A program made the translations under genes and the position numbers. Shown piece by piece: positions 1 to 13,500 of a DNA stretch of 64,000 nucleotides. Source of the DNA: Arbacia lixula (lineage: Eukaryota > Echinodermata > Echinoidea > Arbacioida > Arbaciidae); assembly GCA_963669155.1 (NCBI GenBank), contig OZ022589.1:859127-923126 (forward strand), read 5' to 3'. Under the pieces are notes generated by a model. The model ran no database searches and was not told where the DNA came from. It worked only from the letters and a program-made list of their open reading frames with translations. Within the stretch, counting starts at the first letter, position 1, and every line of letters begins with the position of its first letter.

Positions 1-2
1 AC

Positions 3-164
3 GCTGAAAAGAAAGGCTTACTAGTTCCAAAAGCAAGAACAGAGAGTGGTATGAAGGCTTTTTCTTTGGAGGGTGCAGTTCTTTGGAACGCCATTCCAAA
101 CCAAGTAGAGAATGCCCAATCCAAGAAACTCACTTGCTCTCACTACCTGAGATTTTGTGCATAA
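3..164 (+). mobile_element. LINE ORF2 C-terminal remnant (truncated by left edge)
   Basis: A plus-strand frame open from base 3 to the stop at 162-164 gives 53 codons containing LLVPKARTESGMKAFSLEGA, then VLWNAIPNQV. This is the conserved end of non-LTR retrotransposon reverse transcriptases (VP-RT-G-SF-G-LWN-P). About 300 bases of AT-rich DNA follow, including an aataaa-like stretch near 442. It lies in or beside integrin A intron 13, antisense to the gene. The rest of the element is left of the window. Confidence 0.75.
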
Positions 165-821
165 TAATTGTTTAACATCTACCGGTCTAATTATTTCATT
201 CATGTTAATGACATACCCCGTCAGACAAATTATCTTCCATTGTTACTTTTTGTATGATTTGTTGTTTTATGACTACCTCTTTATTTTCGATGATATCAAA
301 TCAAAATATTTGTAGAATAATCATTGTAATTGTTGCTAAATTATTTTTTGAGGGGAAAATGTTTTAACCAAACTGTAATGATCAAGCTGTATGTCTCCAG
401 TCTTTATTATGATTCATTATGATTTTTATGATTTTGGGGTGAAATAAATTTTATACTTCCTCTTTGAAAAGACATATTATTGATGCTCGATTACGTTTTC
501 GTAGGAGACATAAGTGATCAAACTGTAGGCCTAATGATCAAACTGTATGTTTACACTCTTTATCGTGATCCATGTTTCCGTGCTCGTTTGAAATACAAAT
601 GTAATTTGCAAAAATGTATTACCTCCTGATCACATTTACTGTCATTTAATTGAAGTATGCAAATTGCCGCAAATGTTGCGCTTATTTTGCGGATAGGTAG
701 TATATGTGACTAGGTGAATAGACGTTAAGAGTTACGTTTATACACCTGTAGTTACTGTTTATGCATTCATTTGATTAACGAAGGCAGCCAAATTCAGCCC
801 TAATCAGTCGAGCCTTCCTAC
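165..821. other. Integrin A intron 13 (partial), no gene seen
   Basis: AT-rich DNA between the LINE remnant and exon 13. The words gatcaaactgta and variants recur at about 380, 520 and 538, possibly a decayed short repeat. No exon 14 of integrin A is recognisable here. Confidence 0.6.
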
Positions 822-1009
822 CTGGTAGTCCCGTCCTCCAGACATCTCTCAGCCGTGATGGTGATATCGAAGGCCACTGTATCCCCCAGGCTCAACCCAG
901 AGCATTCGTTGGAGCCCTCGAACACATCACCGTCCAGACAGTTGGCCGTGTAGGAGAGCGTGACGTCATCAGGGGCGGTGGACGTCAGGCGGACTTGAGA
1001 GGTGATCCT
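822..1009 (-). CDS. ITGB: Integrin beta A exon 13: hybrid domain return
   Basis: 62 codons plus two bases. Contains [16 protein letters not shown], then [18 protein letters not shown], the hybrid-domain part after betaI. It differs from B exon 13 at only 9 of 188 bases and 3 residues. The acceptor is cttccactag and the donor gtaggaag. This is the last A exon in the window. Confidence 0.95.
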
Positions 1010-2046
1010 CTAGTGGAAGAGGGGAAAATGAAGCTAAACTTATTGACTGAATATTGATTGATTCACAAGTTATGCCCAAAATTGTGATGCTGTCGTGATC
1101 TATTCAAAATATGAAATTTAAACAAGATCCATTTACCAGCTTACTACATGTACATACAATTATGAACTGCCAACTTACTGCCAACTAACATTTGTTTGTC
1201 TTTCTTTGCCTTTTCGCCTGTTGCCACCTTTTCTATTTCTCTCTCCCTTACCCCTTATCTTTTTCTTTCATCCCTCCCTTTCTATACATTTCTATATGTA
1301 TATTACGTTCTATGTTCTTTAGTCACTCTTCTCGCCTCCTCTTGGACAAACTCTCTTCTCCCATTCCCTTTTTTTGTGTGTGATTTAGTTAGTCAAGTTA
1401 ATATTTTATTGCCAAAGTTCTTTAGTTATTGATTTTGTTTTAGAACTCAAGCGTATTTTTAATTATTGTACTTATGTTTGTACCATTTGATCACATTAAT
1501 ATTTTCATATGAGATTGCCATGAGGGACTTGCCTTTAACCAACTATCCTTTCGTAAGGTCTACCCGGCTTTTTATCTTCACTCTGATGCAACAATCAAAC
1601 TTGTTTAATTCATGCACTCTGATAAATTGTTTTTTTTTTTGAGAAAGACAAATAAAATTTGACCTTTGAACTTGACCCTGTGAATGGGAGGCGAGTGAAC
1701 ATACTATACTTGTGGGAAAGTGGGACAGGGGAATTGATAAGGTACACGGGTATCATGAGAAGTGGTAATGTGAGTGGTAGCATGGTAGAGAAAGCGGACA
1801 GTGGTAGTGGTAGTAGTTGCATTTTTTTTTTGTTAAAAGAAAAGTCCACCCTCAAGTTAAGTCGGTTTTGTATAAAAAAAAAAACAGAAACATGATAGAA
1901 AGATAGAAGTGAAGGTTTGATAGAAACATGTCAAGTGATATTCGATGAGGGTGTACTTTCCCTTTAATAATATTATTAAAAGTGGTACAGCGGTGGTGGG
2001 AGGAGATGCAGTGGTGTTGGCTGTTGGTAATATTGTGCTATCAAGT

Positions 2047-2107
<61 letters not shown>

Positions 2108-2307
2108 AAAGAGAGTGAGAGAGTGAGAGAGAGGAAGAGAGAGGGGGAGAGAGAGAGATTGAACACAGAGAGGAAGATAGAGAAAGAGGGAGAGGGTAGA
2201 GAGAGAAACTGAGAAAGAAAGGACGATAGAGAAGGGGGAGAGGGCAGAGAGAGAGATATAGAGTGAGAGAGAGAAAGAGAGAAAAAGATATATATATATA
2301 TATATAT

Positions 2308-2358
<51 letters not shown>

Positions 2359-5300
2359 AAAGATAGAGAGAGGGTGAGAGCATGGTGAGAGAGAGCGAGA
2401 CAGGTACTTTCTTAGGGGACGTACACATACTTACGTCGTAATTGTCCCTCGTCAGGTTGACGATGTTCCCCGAGTCACTCTCCAGTACCCCGATCGTTGC
2501 CCCTTCGATGTAGTTGGGCAGAAACTGGAGTTTGATATGTAGTAATCGTTCAGGAAGGAAGATAACATACGTAGCTACGTCTTGGTTAATTTGCTTTTAT
2601 AATTTCACGTACAAAGCAAAATCCAAATCACTAATATATGATGATAAAATGTACATACAAATCATGAATCTGAAGCAAAGATATGACAGTGTGTGCACTA
2701 AAGAAATAAAACTACCAAAGATATAAAACTACCATTGCATTGGCACCGTAGTTACCAATTCGTTCTACATTAGAATAATATAACGTCTGTTCTATTCCTC
2801 ATAGATTATCAAAAGTTAGATTTAAACCAAGATTGGTTACAAATGAAATGTAATATGTTTTTATTGAAATAAACTTCGATATGATAATTTTAAGAATGTA
2901 TTCGATAGTAATAGTAATCAATCAAGACAAAGCATCAAGTTATGCAGAAACATGTTAATGCAGATGTGATATGAATAACTTTAAACGAAATATTAACTAC
3001 ACAATAGCATTTTGCTGCTCCCACTGTCGTGGCCTGACCTCGTAATACTGAAGTTCGGAGTCGGTAACAGCGAAGATAGGAACAATGTTGTTCTCTTGGA
3101 ACTTGGCCGCTAGGTGGCCGATAGAGGGATAATCCTAGAAAAAATGAAAAAAAAAACGAAAGAAACTACATGTTGTATCACTCAATTCAATACTATTTAC
3201 ATTCAAATCAGTTCATTTCCCCAAATCATATGATATAATCTTTGTAATTTCATTTTCGTCTCACCTTTTTTAATGTTTTGAAAAGCAGGACGTTAGGAAC
3301 ATGGATAACGTAGCAATATTTGAAGCGCTTGTGCGCTGATATGAACTAAAGTTGATCAGGATAGCGAACAAATGGTATATCATCCAATAAAGTATATCCC
3401 CCTAGCATTTCGTCACATACATGTACCGATGTTGATCATTCAATTCAGTTGATTTTTTTTTTCATTTTTAAAAGATACATTATGTCACATTTCATAAAAA
3501 ATAAACTTACACACGGTGAACATCCAACAAATGTTCATAAGATTATTACAAGAATATTAAGCAAATAATCAACGTTGGTGAAGGTGATGGGACGAACTAT
3601 CACTTCCGAGGCGATCTGGATGTAGCTATCTTTCTGAAGCGCTTTGTATTCCACATCTGAAACCAATTATCTGTACCCAAAATGACAAATTGACGTACAA
3701 AAGTAATGTTTACTTCTCTACCTAACCCCGAGCCGCTGCCATGGGGAATACGCTGCCATGGGGAACACGCGAATGGGACGCGCGTTACGACGCGCGTTAG
3801 GACGCGTTAGTAGGAGCGTGATAGTCCGAGTGTAAGGCACTTTTATTTCGTGCGTTCTCAAAATATTGATCACGCGTTAGGACTGTGAGGACTGAAGAGA
3901 TCAGCGAAACCAAAAAGTACTATCACCTCGAGTGTAACGAACGTTTCTTCTCGGGTGATCAGATGGGCAAAACTACGCTTTATCACGTGATCAACTCTGG
4001 ACTTATCATATAGCAATATTCTTAGTATGAGGAATATAATTCAAAATACCACGAAATTTTCTTCTACAACATTTGACATGCGTTAACTTGATTCAAGTTG
4101 TAATTTCTTAAAGTAATTTCTCAAAAGTCAGTCAGTGTCAAAGTTTCTTAACACCTCGTACATTTTGTGTTAGAAGGACACATTGCATTACACGTTTCCA
4201 TGGTGGGTAACACCGTTGCTAAGCCAACACTGGCTTGTGTTTGGTGTAATACCTGCAGATTGCTTGCGGTGTACATGTTGGTGTCTGGATCCATATGGCA
4301 CTTGCCATCGTTCTGTTGCACGATCCCACCGAGCTGTGGGGAAAACGCCGAAAGTTAACAGGAAAATCGGATGGTTATGGAGTTATACAAAATAATGTTC
4401 GAAACACACACGGTTGAAGAAAAAACATGTTATTCCATTTAATTGACACGTTCCTTCATATTTTGACAGGATATGTTATGGAACTCAAATCAATTCTAAT
4501 TTACACCGATTTAAAAATCCTTTGCATCCTATTCTTGAATCTTACTAGTTTTGACCGATCCCATGTTGACTCGTAAAAGGAATATTACTAAGTCAACTTG
4601 CCCATTTTAGTGTTATTGAACGATCAACCTATCAATAAAATGCTGTACAAAAACACATTCCAAAATAAAGAATGTGTCAATATAAAACAACATGCCTCAA
4701 AGACTGCCAGTGTCTACTGCTACTTGACATACGAGATAAATGATAATAACAGATTCGAAACAAGGATATCAAACTTTGCTTTGGCGCGAAAGTTGCAGGG
4801 TTCAAATGCGGAAAAAATGTAATTCTTTGAGTGCTAATTCCACTGCTGCGCAATATGTACATAACATGTGGAAATATGAAGCAATCGCCCATCAAGATTT
4901 AAAGGGAATATACTGTACTGCAAAGACAAAAAAACTTCAAGAGGTAATCATGAGCAATCTTCATACCAATGGTCTTAACTTCATGTATTGTCCACTTTAG
5001 GAGCTTGCTGAGAGTTATTTACCCTCAAATTATACACATGTGGAGTTAAATCACATTAGATCACAAATCCTCAAAATGTTCGCGCGAAAAATTTGAGGAT
5101 TTGTGATTTAATCACTAATTATTCAGAATGTGGATCATTTGAGGGCAAATAACTTTCAGCAAGTTTCTGAAATTGACAATACATGAATTTCAGACCATTG
5201 GTAAGAAGATTGCTCACGATCACCTTTTGAAAGCTTTTTGTCTTCCCAGTATGGTATATGCCGATTATTCACCCTTCCGTCACCCGCAAAATGGAAGGGA

Positions 5301-8300
5301 GCATCCGTGGTGAAAATGACAATACGCCGCGCCATAGGTCTCCAGCCAATCTCGTCCTGTGAAATAAAACAAAAAATATATATATGTACATAATACAAGC
5401 CTAATTTATATTTCATCGTTTTCTCTGCATGCAAAAATAAGATGTTAAAGAATTTGTTGAGGGAGAACATTTAATTTAATATTAAAAAGCATACACAATG
5501 AAAGAGAATCAAATGAATGAAGGGTTTGTTCAAGAGGTAGTTTCAAAGCATACACGTGGACAATTAGAAAATGAAATAGATGAAGGTTTTACCCAAAGTA
5601 AATCCATGAAGCGCACCATGCCTTTTCCTACTTTGTCTACTTTTTCCCAGAAATTGCCCTTTCTATGTTCTTTGATGAAGGAATACATTCTTTCCAGAGC
5701 GATATGTGTGTAAAAACATGATATATCATACGCACATGTGTAATGGTAAATATCCTTTTAAAAAATGCACATTTTCCAAAAAAATTGTACAAAACACATG
5801 GGAGAGCACCTCGCATTTGACGTCACAAAATCAAAATTTTAAAATCAAATAACTTTTTTTTCCTTTGACCGATTTTCGTCAAACCTTAACTAATATGTTT
5901 CTCTTATGTGTCTCCTTTTACTGTAACCAAAATAATTTCAGGTTGAGCTATCCCGTTAAGCTCTTACTTACCTGACAGACGGCGATCTGCATCAAGGCAT
6001 CGAACCCTCCCTCAGGGGTGTCCAGGTTTCCTGACACTGACGTGTTTCTGACTCGACTCTGCATTAACACCAGTCATAAAGATGCATTAACATAATGGCA
6101 GGAGACACGGGTTTTGACACCAGAGTTTATCATTATTACACTTGGCCATTGCGTCGGGTTTGTAGACACTGCAGTGACACGAATAAACAAGGTGCAATGA
6201 AATACAGGGTTGGAGACCCGGTTTATAACACCATACTCCACGATATACTTGAACATTGCACCATGTGTTTTGACACTGGACACTGGAGTTACACTTGTAC
6301 ACGAGTAAGAAAGATGCATCGAAGCAAGATTAAACATGTTATGATAAACACAACAAAAAGTAAGTCCCCCCTAATCAAAATAGCATAACTTTTGATCGAA
6401 GAGCTTTTGGGCAAAATAATTTAGCAGGATTATTCCTTAACTTATTGACTGACTTATGCGTGAAAGTCACATTAATCCAATTAGTCATGCATTAATGTGC
6501 AAACTTTAAAGGCAGAAATGTCACTTTTCAAAATTCACAAGGGTAATTTGGGGATTCTGTCATATAAATTTTTGATGAATTCCATTTCTGGTGCATAATT
6601 TATGTTCTCTCAATGTTTATCATCCATCTCCCGATGCACTAACACCTATCCCGACACTCAACCCATTGTTCTGGTTGAGTGAGCACCGTTTAACAAATAC
6701 TCATCCCTATTGAGTGTGAAACTTTTAAAAACCCTTCATTTTGGTGAAAAAATAAAACTCTGGATATTTTGACAAAGATGTAACCTGACATGTTATATAC
6801 TGTAAACATAATGAATCATTTTCGTGTCATGGTTGAGTGAAATCTCACAAGAAATGCAAAAATGTACTGTTAAAACGGCATGAACAATTACCCTTGTGAC
6901 ATTTGAAAAGTGATATTTTTGCCTTTAAAATTTTCCCACTCAAGTTAAGAAACAATCCTGCTAAATCATTTTGACCACAACATCTTAGATAAAAAGTAAT
7001 GCTATTTTGCTGAGGGGGGACTTACTTTTTTTGTTGTGTTCAGATTACATTATCTTTCATCACTACACCTATAATTGAAAAATGGAGTTGGACTCACAGC
7101 GAAGAGAGTGGCGTTGGGGGTGAGAGGAAGGATATTGTGAAAGCCATGTGGACTGGCACAACCACTGCAAGGGGATATCAGGCTGTGTAGAAAGGAAAAA
7201 CACATTAACTCGCTGTGCGCCATTAATTTTTGCACGATTAATACTCAAGAAATCCCAAAGAGAATGAATATATCCGACAAATGAAAAAATGAAACTCTCC
7301 AAATGTCAAGTTGATTCGTGAAGATAAAAAAAAAATAAAGAAAAAAATGATGTTGACATAAGAAAAAGACAAACATATCATATGTATGGTATTGAATCGC
7401 CAGTCCATCATCGATCATTGTCCATTTCATGTTGTCACCGGTGATGAACGTTAGCGCTTTAATAATAAACTTGTCGTATTTATTATAACCTTTATCTCAC
7501 CCTTAACCTACCTTTTCAACATCAATATTAAAGAGACATAAATGGAGAGAGCGCAGGTGCGTTCACATATAGAGCTTAATGCTAGCCAGGATTACAAATT
7601 CTTAATAACTTTTGTTGGCAAATGTCCCCGTATCAAAACGCTTGTCGTTTGGTTATCGTGACTGTGTTTGAAGAAATAGGTGATAAATGTATTTACATAA
7701 TTGTACATCCATACACCACAAGCAAGCATGATACTGCGCATGTTTTTACTTTGCACGCTCCTTGAGGGAAAGCATATTGCTAAAGTAAACTGAAGTGAAA
7801 TGAATTAACATACTCATCCTTAGTGGAAATATTATAACCTCCTTTTTCTTTAGTCACATTAGTTAATTCTTTGAATTTTGGAAATTTTTGACCAATCTAA
7901 TATATCGAATTTCGTACGAAGTTTTCAATTATATTTACATGACGTTATGCTTACTTTTGTTTCGTCCCCATACGTAAATACGTAATTTAAAATGTACATC
8001 AATTTTTAAGTTCTATGTGGAAACTAAATAAAATAAAATCTAAATGAGTTGAAGAAAAAGTCTTACGCTTCAGGCGCTGTGTTGACGTAGGGAAGAACGG
8101 TCTTATCGACGAAAGAACCAAAGCCAAGCCTGTAGTCCCTTGTGATTTCTCCTAGCTCGGCAGCTGCGGGGGAAATTGAGAAAAATGTCCAAATAACTAA
8201 CCACTTAATTCAACTTTAAGGAAGAGAAACGTAGACAGCACATAAAATTAAGGGTATGCATCGTAGTGAGAGCGTGAACATGAATTCTTGACGTTAAATA

Positions 8301-10056
8301 TAACAAATAGCGTTTGAAAGGGATACCTTTAACCCTGAACCCCCTTTGATTGATACGAACTTTTGCTTGCTTACAGTATGGAAAGGAGAAACGAGATTGT
8401 TCCCTCTACACACAGAAGCAGATGATTCATTATAAAGTAGAAAACAAGAGCGTATATAGCTGAACTCGGAGCTCCTTTTCACGGGCTCTTACTCAATAGT
8501 TTTATTTAAAAAAGAAACAAAATGAAAAGCTGATTCCGCGAGGAACCGATTTTTATCTCTGACTTAAAACGAAACGCCTTAATCCCTTAATACGCTAAAG
8601 TGATATTGGCAACGGCCGCGAGATCATACAAGCTCAATAGACTGACAGCCAACATTTCACGAGTTCATGATGATTGCGATTTGGAATTGTCCTGTTTCTA
8701 CATACTACATCTAGGAGCGTTGTTCCACAATGCACCGCGCAGCAACTTCCGTCTTTTTGTTTGCATTCATGCTCACTTCCGGTCTCATATATTAGTACAC
8801 TAGACCGAAAACAGACATGACTGCAAACAATATCAGAATTTGCCTGCGCGATGCACTGTGTGACGACTTTTCCCTGTCTTGGGGGCATATTTTGAGGAAA
8901 CCAACCCAAACTAAGGAAACTTAGCAGACATAACTTTTATATAGGTATTTTGATAGAGTTAGCCTAGTTACCAAGTGCGCTGCCGAGCGTCTTGAGGTTC
9001 TCCAGGTCATCTCTCATAGAGTAGCTGAGATCCATAGCGTAGTAGAGATCCACCGGGTAATCTTCGGCCTGGCGGATGTACAGCCGTACGGTGATCGGCT
9101 CCCCTGCATCACAAGGAGCATCCCATGCATTAAACCCTCTCAGTACCAGGTACTACCAGCCCCACATCAAGAACAACTCAGTTTCTTGCCTTTGGGACTG
9201 TGTAGGTTAAACCCCTCAGAACAATTAATGGTAGCCCCATATCAATACCAACTCAGTTTCTTGCCTATGGGACTGAGTGGGTTAAACCTCTCAGTACGAA
9301 GCACTGGTAGCCCCGTATCAATAGTAACTCAGTATCCTGTTTATGGGACTTAGTGGGTTAACCCTGGCACTGGCTTCCCCACATCAATGATAACTCAGTT
9401 TCCTGCGGATGGAATTAAGTGGGTTTATTGTGCTTTGTTTATTTCAATCTCTATCCAGAGTACCCACAGTCATGGCGATGCATCAACCAGCAAAACTAAT
9501 ATTGTAACGTAGATTGACTTTCCGCAAAACATTTCTCTTACTGAATAAAAAACCTTGCGTACCCCAATTATGTTGGTCCAAAAAAAAAAATGAGCTGCGA
9601 GAAAAAAAAAGTGATAGTAGAAAAATTTAGAGGAAGAAAGAATGGAAAGAGAAGAAGATTACACAAAAATGCAAAATACAATGCAATAGTTTGAGATGAG
9701 AATGAAGAGGATTTTAATTTTCGGAAAAACATTTACAAGAAAGGAAGAGAAGAAAGGAGGAAAGTTGGCTGGACAGACAGTTTGATCCGATGGGTACAGT
9801 ACAGCAGTATGACAGGAGAATGCAGACATTGTACCGAGAAGGATTCATGTAAGTGACAGAAAGATGAGGAAGATGAGGAGGAGAAAGGACAAACTTACTT
9901 GGTCTGACAGACAGCTTGATCCGCTGAGGTTTGACCTGCACGATGCTTTCCAGGGGAGCCCCGGGGAGGCTGAGATCGCGATTCTAATAACAGACAAACA
10001 ATGCACAATGTCTGTACATGTATTTCCTTCTTTCTTTCTGGTCTCATTTTCTATCA

Positions 10057-10145
<89 letters not shown>

Positions 10146-10528
10146 CGCTCTGTCGCTCTGTCAGTCTGTCTCTCCCTGTCTCTCTCTGTATCTCTCTGTC
10201 TCTCTCTGTCTCTCTCTGTCTCTCTCTGTCTCTCTGTATAAATGTCTCACTGTATGTCTCTCTCTCTCTGACGCTCCGTCTCTCCCTGTCTCTCTGTCTC
10301 TCTGTCTCTCTCCCTCTCCCTGTATCTCTCTTTCTCACTGTCTCTCCCTGTCTCTATCTGTCTCCCTGTCTATCCCTGTCTTTCTCTCTCTCTCTCTCTC
10401 TCCCTCCCTCTCTCTGTTTCTTTTTCTCTTTCTCTCTCTCCCCGTCTCTGTCTCTCTGTCTCTCCCTGTATCTCTCTTTCTCACTGTCTCTCACTGTTTC
10501 TATCTGTCTCCCTGTCTATCCCTGTCTC

Positions 10529-10562
<34 letters not shown>

Positions 10563-13500
10563 CCTCTAAAAGATGATAATAGAAAACATCGGACATCGTA
10601 TTACCTCAAGTAAGCTCGCTGTGGCTTGTGGGTTGGTAATGTTTGCGCATGCGCCTGCCAGGTTAGCGGGGATGTCACATCTTGGACCAGTGAATGTCTG
10701 CGAAAATAAAGAAAAAGAGCAGCTAGACCCAGCTAATTCTGTGACGTGCGCAAAAAAAAGAGAGAGAAGAACCACCGACAACGGCATATCGTAACAGGTA
10801 ACATATGGCAGCTGGTACGTAGTGGGAGAAGTATACAATTGATTTAATCGTCATAATCATAGACAACCATACACGTACCCACCATGCGTAACAATTATAA
10901 TCATCCAAGCAAAAGATGCATCATTCTTATCATTTCATGAGATTGACATGGATACGACAGGACACATGATGGGACACGCTAAACACATCTGCAAAGTTTG
11001 CTCTCCAATAGTTTCGGAAATGAAAGAAATTACATTTACCTCCCCTAATATCTGATGTTTGCTTCTGGATTGTATTATTTGCTGGCTTGTTTTCTGTCTT
11101 ATTTAATAAGTTGTTTATTATTTTTTGTCGATATGTATGTTTGTTTGTTTGTTTTTGAGTGAGTTACTTACGTCCGTCTCACACCAGGCACAGGCAGGGT
11201 TGACCGTGATGCAATCGTGACAACTTTGCGCTCCCTGACAGATAAAACTCAAAGTCTCGTCTAAACAAGATGAAGCAAAACGCAGGAAAGAACGAAATTG
11301 AAAAGACTGTTTTACACGGTGATCCAATGTGAACAAGAGGCTGTTGTCTTTTTTATTCGTGGCTATTGATTGCTCGTTATACACCAAATTTGTAAATCAG
11401 CCGCCCCTTAGATTAATGAATTGAAAGAAGTTGAACATTAGGGCCATTTTCGTTGGGCTTAAAAAATCGCGAAGTTAGAAAAATCGCGAAGTTAGGGTGA
11501 AAGTTGCCTAGCAACCGTGCCAACAGCCGTCCAAAACTTCGCATGAAACTTCGAAAGTCAGAGCGCGATTTTTCTAACTTCGCACCGAAACTTCGCGATT
11601 TTTTGGTGTAATGAGAACACGAGTGTCAAACATTGCGATTTTTAACTTCGCGATTTTTTGTAATGAGAATGGCCCTATTGACATCAATTTGGCCTGTGAA
11701 ATGACATGTGTATGCTCAACTATACTCTCAATGTAATCACTCAGTCTAGCTGACCATAGCATTCATGATTGAAAGTCTTGTACGTATGCAGGTTTGTACG
11801 TTGAATAGAAAGATAACCGTTCTTGGCTTGGTCTTCGAAATTCAGATTTTAATTGGATTTATTCATTTTTTCTGCTTGATATCTAACACATTAAATGATA
11901 ATACAATAATAGATACACGTGTCAATTCGAATGTAGATACTCTAGGACCAATATATAACATAAATGAATGAAATACAAATAACGGGCAATTCAAAATAAG
12001 CCGAAGCTTGACGGAATGAAAGCCAAAATGATATCACAGGACAAAATGAAAGTAAATCAAACAGAAGAGTTTCTATAATAAGCCGAAGCTTGGGAGTATG
12101 AAAACACGTTCAAGTATTTCATTATACATGATAGAGTGAGGAATGGAAAGAGAGGCAGAGAGAGAAAAAGAAGGAAAGAAAGAAAGACGTGTATCACTCC
12201 AACTATGTTATATTGAAATGAGAAAAAATTGAAGGGGACAATGTTATCGTACCAAGTCAGGGGGATCAACACACTAATACAAATCTAATCATCAAACCAG
12301 GATTAACATATTAAGTATGCTACATTAGCATGGGTATTGTGCAAGTACTAGCAATGACCCTTGTTATATAAACTGTGTGACAAGCTATTCACACATGTCA
12401 CCATTGTGCATTGAACTCAATTCGGCCTTCTGCCTGTGATGTTTGATTTGATAAAACCAATTCTTTTCTATGCAATCACATTTCCCGGCCCAATTAATCT
12501 GTAAGTGATAAACAAACAACTGTAAACCGAACAGCACTGTATGCCCACGTCATCATCCAATCATCAACCTTTTGTCGCCCAAATAAAACACAAATAAACA
12601 CAACAAGAAAAGTAAGCTCCCCCCCCCCCCCCCCCCCTAAGCAAAATAGCATAACATTTTATCAAAGAGATTTTGAGCAACATAACTTGGCTGGATAGGA
12701 CCTTCACTCATTGATTAATTTCCGTGTGAAAATCACATGAATCCACTCAGCCATGCATGAGTGAGCACACATTAAAGGCAAAATTGTCACTTTTCAAAAG
12801 TCACAAGGGTAATTTTGGGATTCTGTCCTTTGATTATTTTTATGAATTTCATTCCTGGTGCATAATTTATGTCCTTTCATTGTTTATCATCCATCTTTCG
12901 ACGCACTAACACCTATCTCGACACTTAACCCATTGTTCTGGTTGAGTGAGCACCGTTTAACAAATACTCATCCCTCTTGAGTTTGAAGCTTTTAAAAAAC
13001 CCTTATAGTTGTGAAAAAATAAAACACTGGATATTTTTTACAAAGATGTAACATGACCTGTTATGTGAACATAAGAAGTCATTTTCATGTCATAGTTGAG
13101 TGAATACACTTTAAAAATCGCACACGAAATGTCAAAATGTACAGTTAAAACGGCATAAACAATTACCCTTGTGACTTTTGAAAAGTGACAATTATTTTGC
13201 CTTTAATGTGTGCTCACTCATGCATGACTAAGTGGATTAATGTGATTTTCACACGGAAGTTGGTCAATAAGTGAAGGTACAGTAAGTTATGTTGCTCAAA
13301 ACCTCTGCCGTAAAAAGTTTGCTTAGGAGGGACTTACTTTTTTGTTGTGTCTAGTTAAAATCATAACCACGGGTAAATAAAAGTGTTTGTTGAACAAAAT
13401 ATCGACGATTTGGTAACACGGTAACCCGCGCTTCCTGAACAAACATTAGGATAATGCGTTGTGTGAGGATTGAAGCGGATCTGTGATTTGTCCCGCGTGA

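Noticed and set aside
1976..2428. 150-codon Ser/Leu-rich frame
   Set aside because: Translation of a GA microsatellite on the opposite strand; no coding evidence.
10001..10576. 191- and 183-codon frames
   Set aside because: CT microsatellite read-through in several frames at once.
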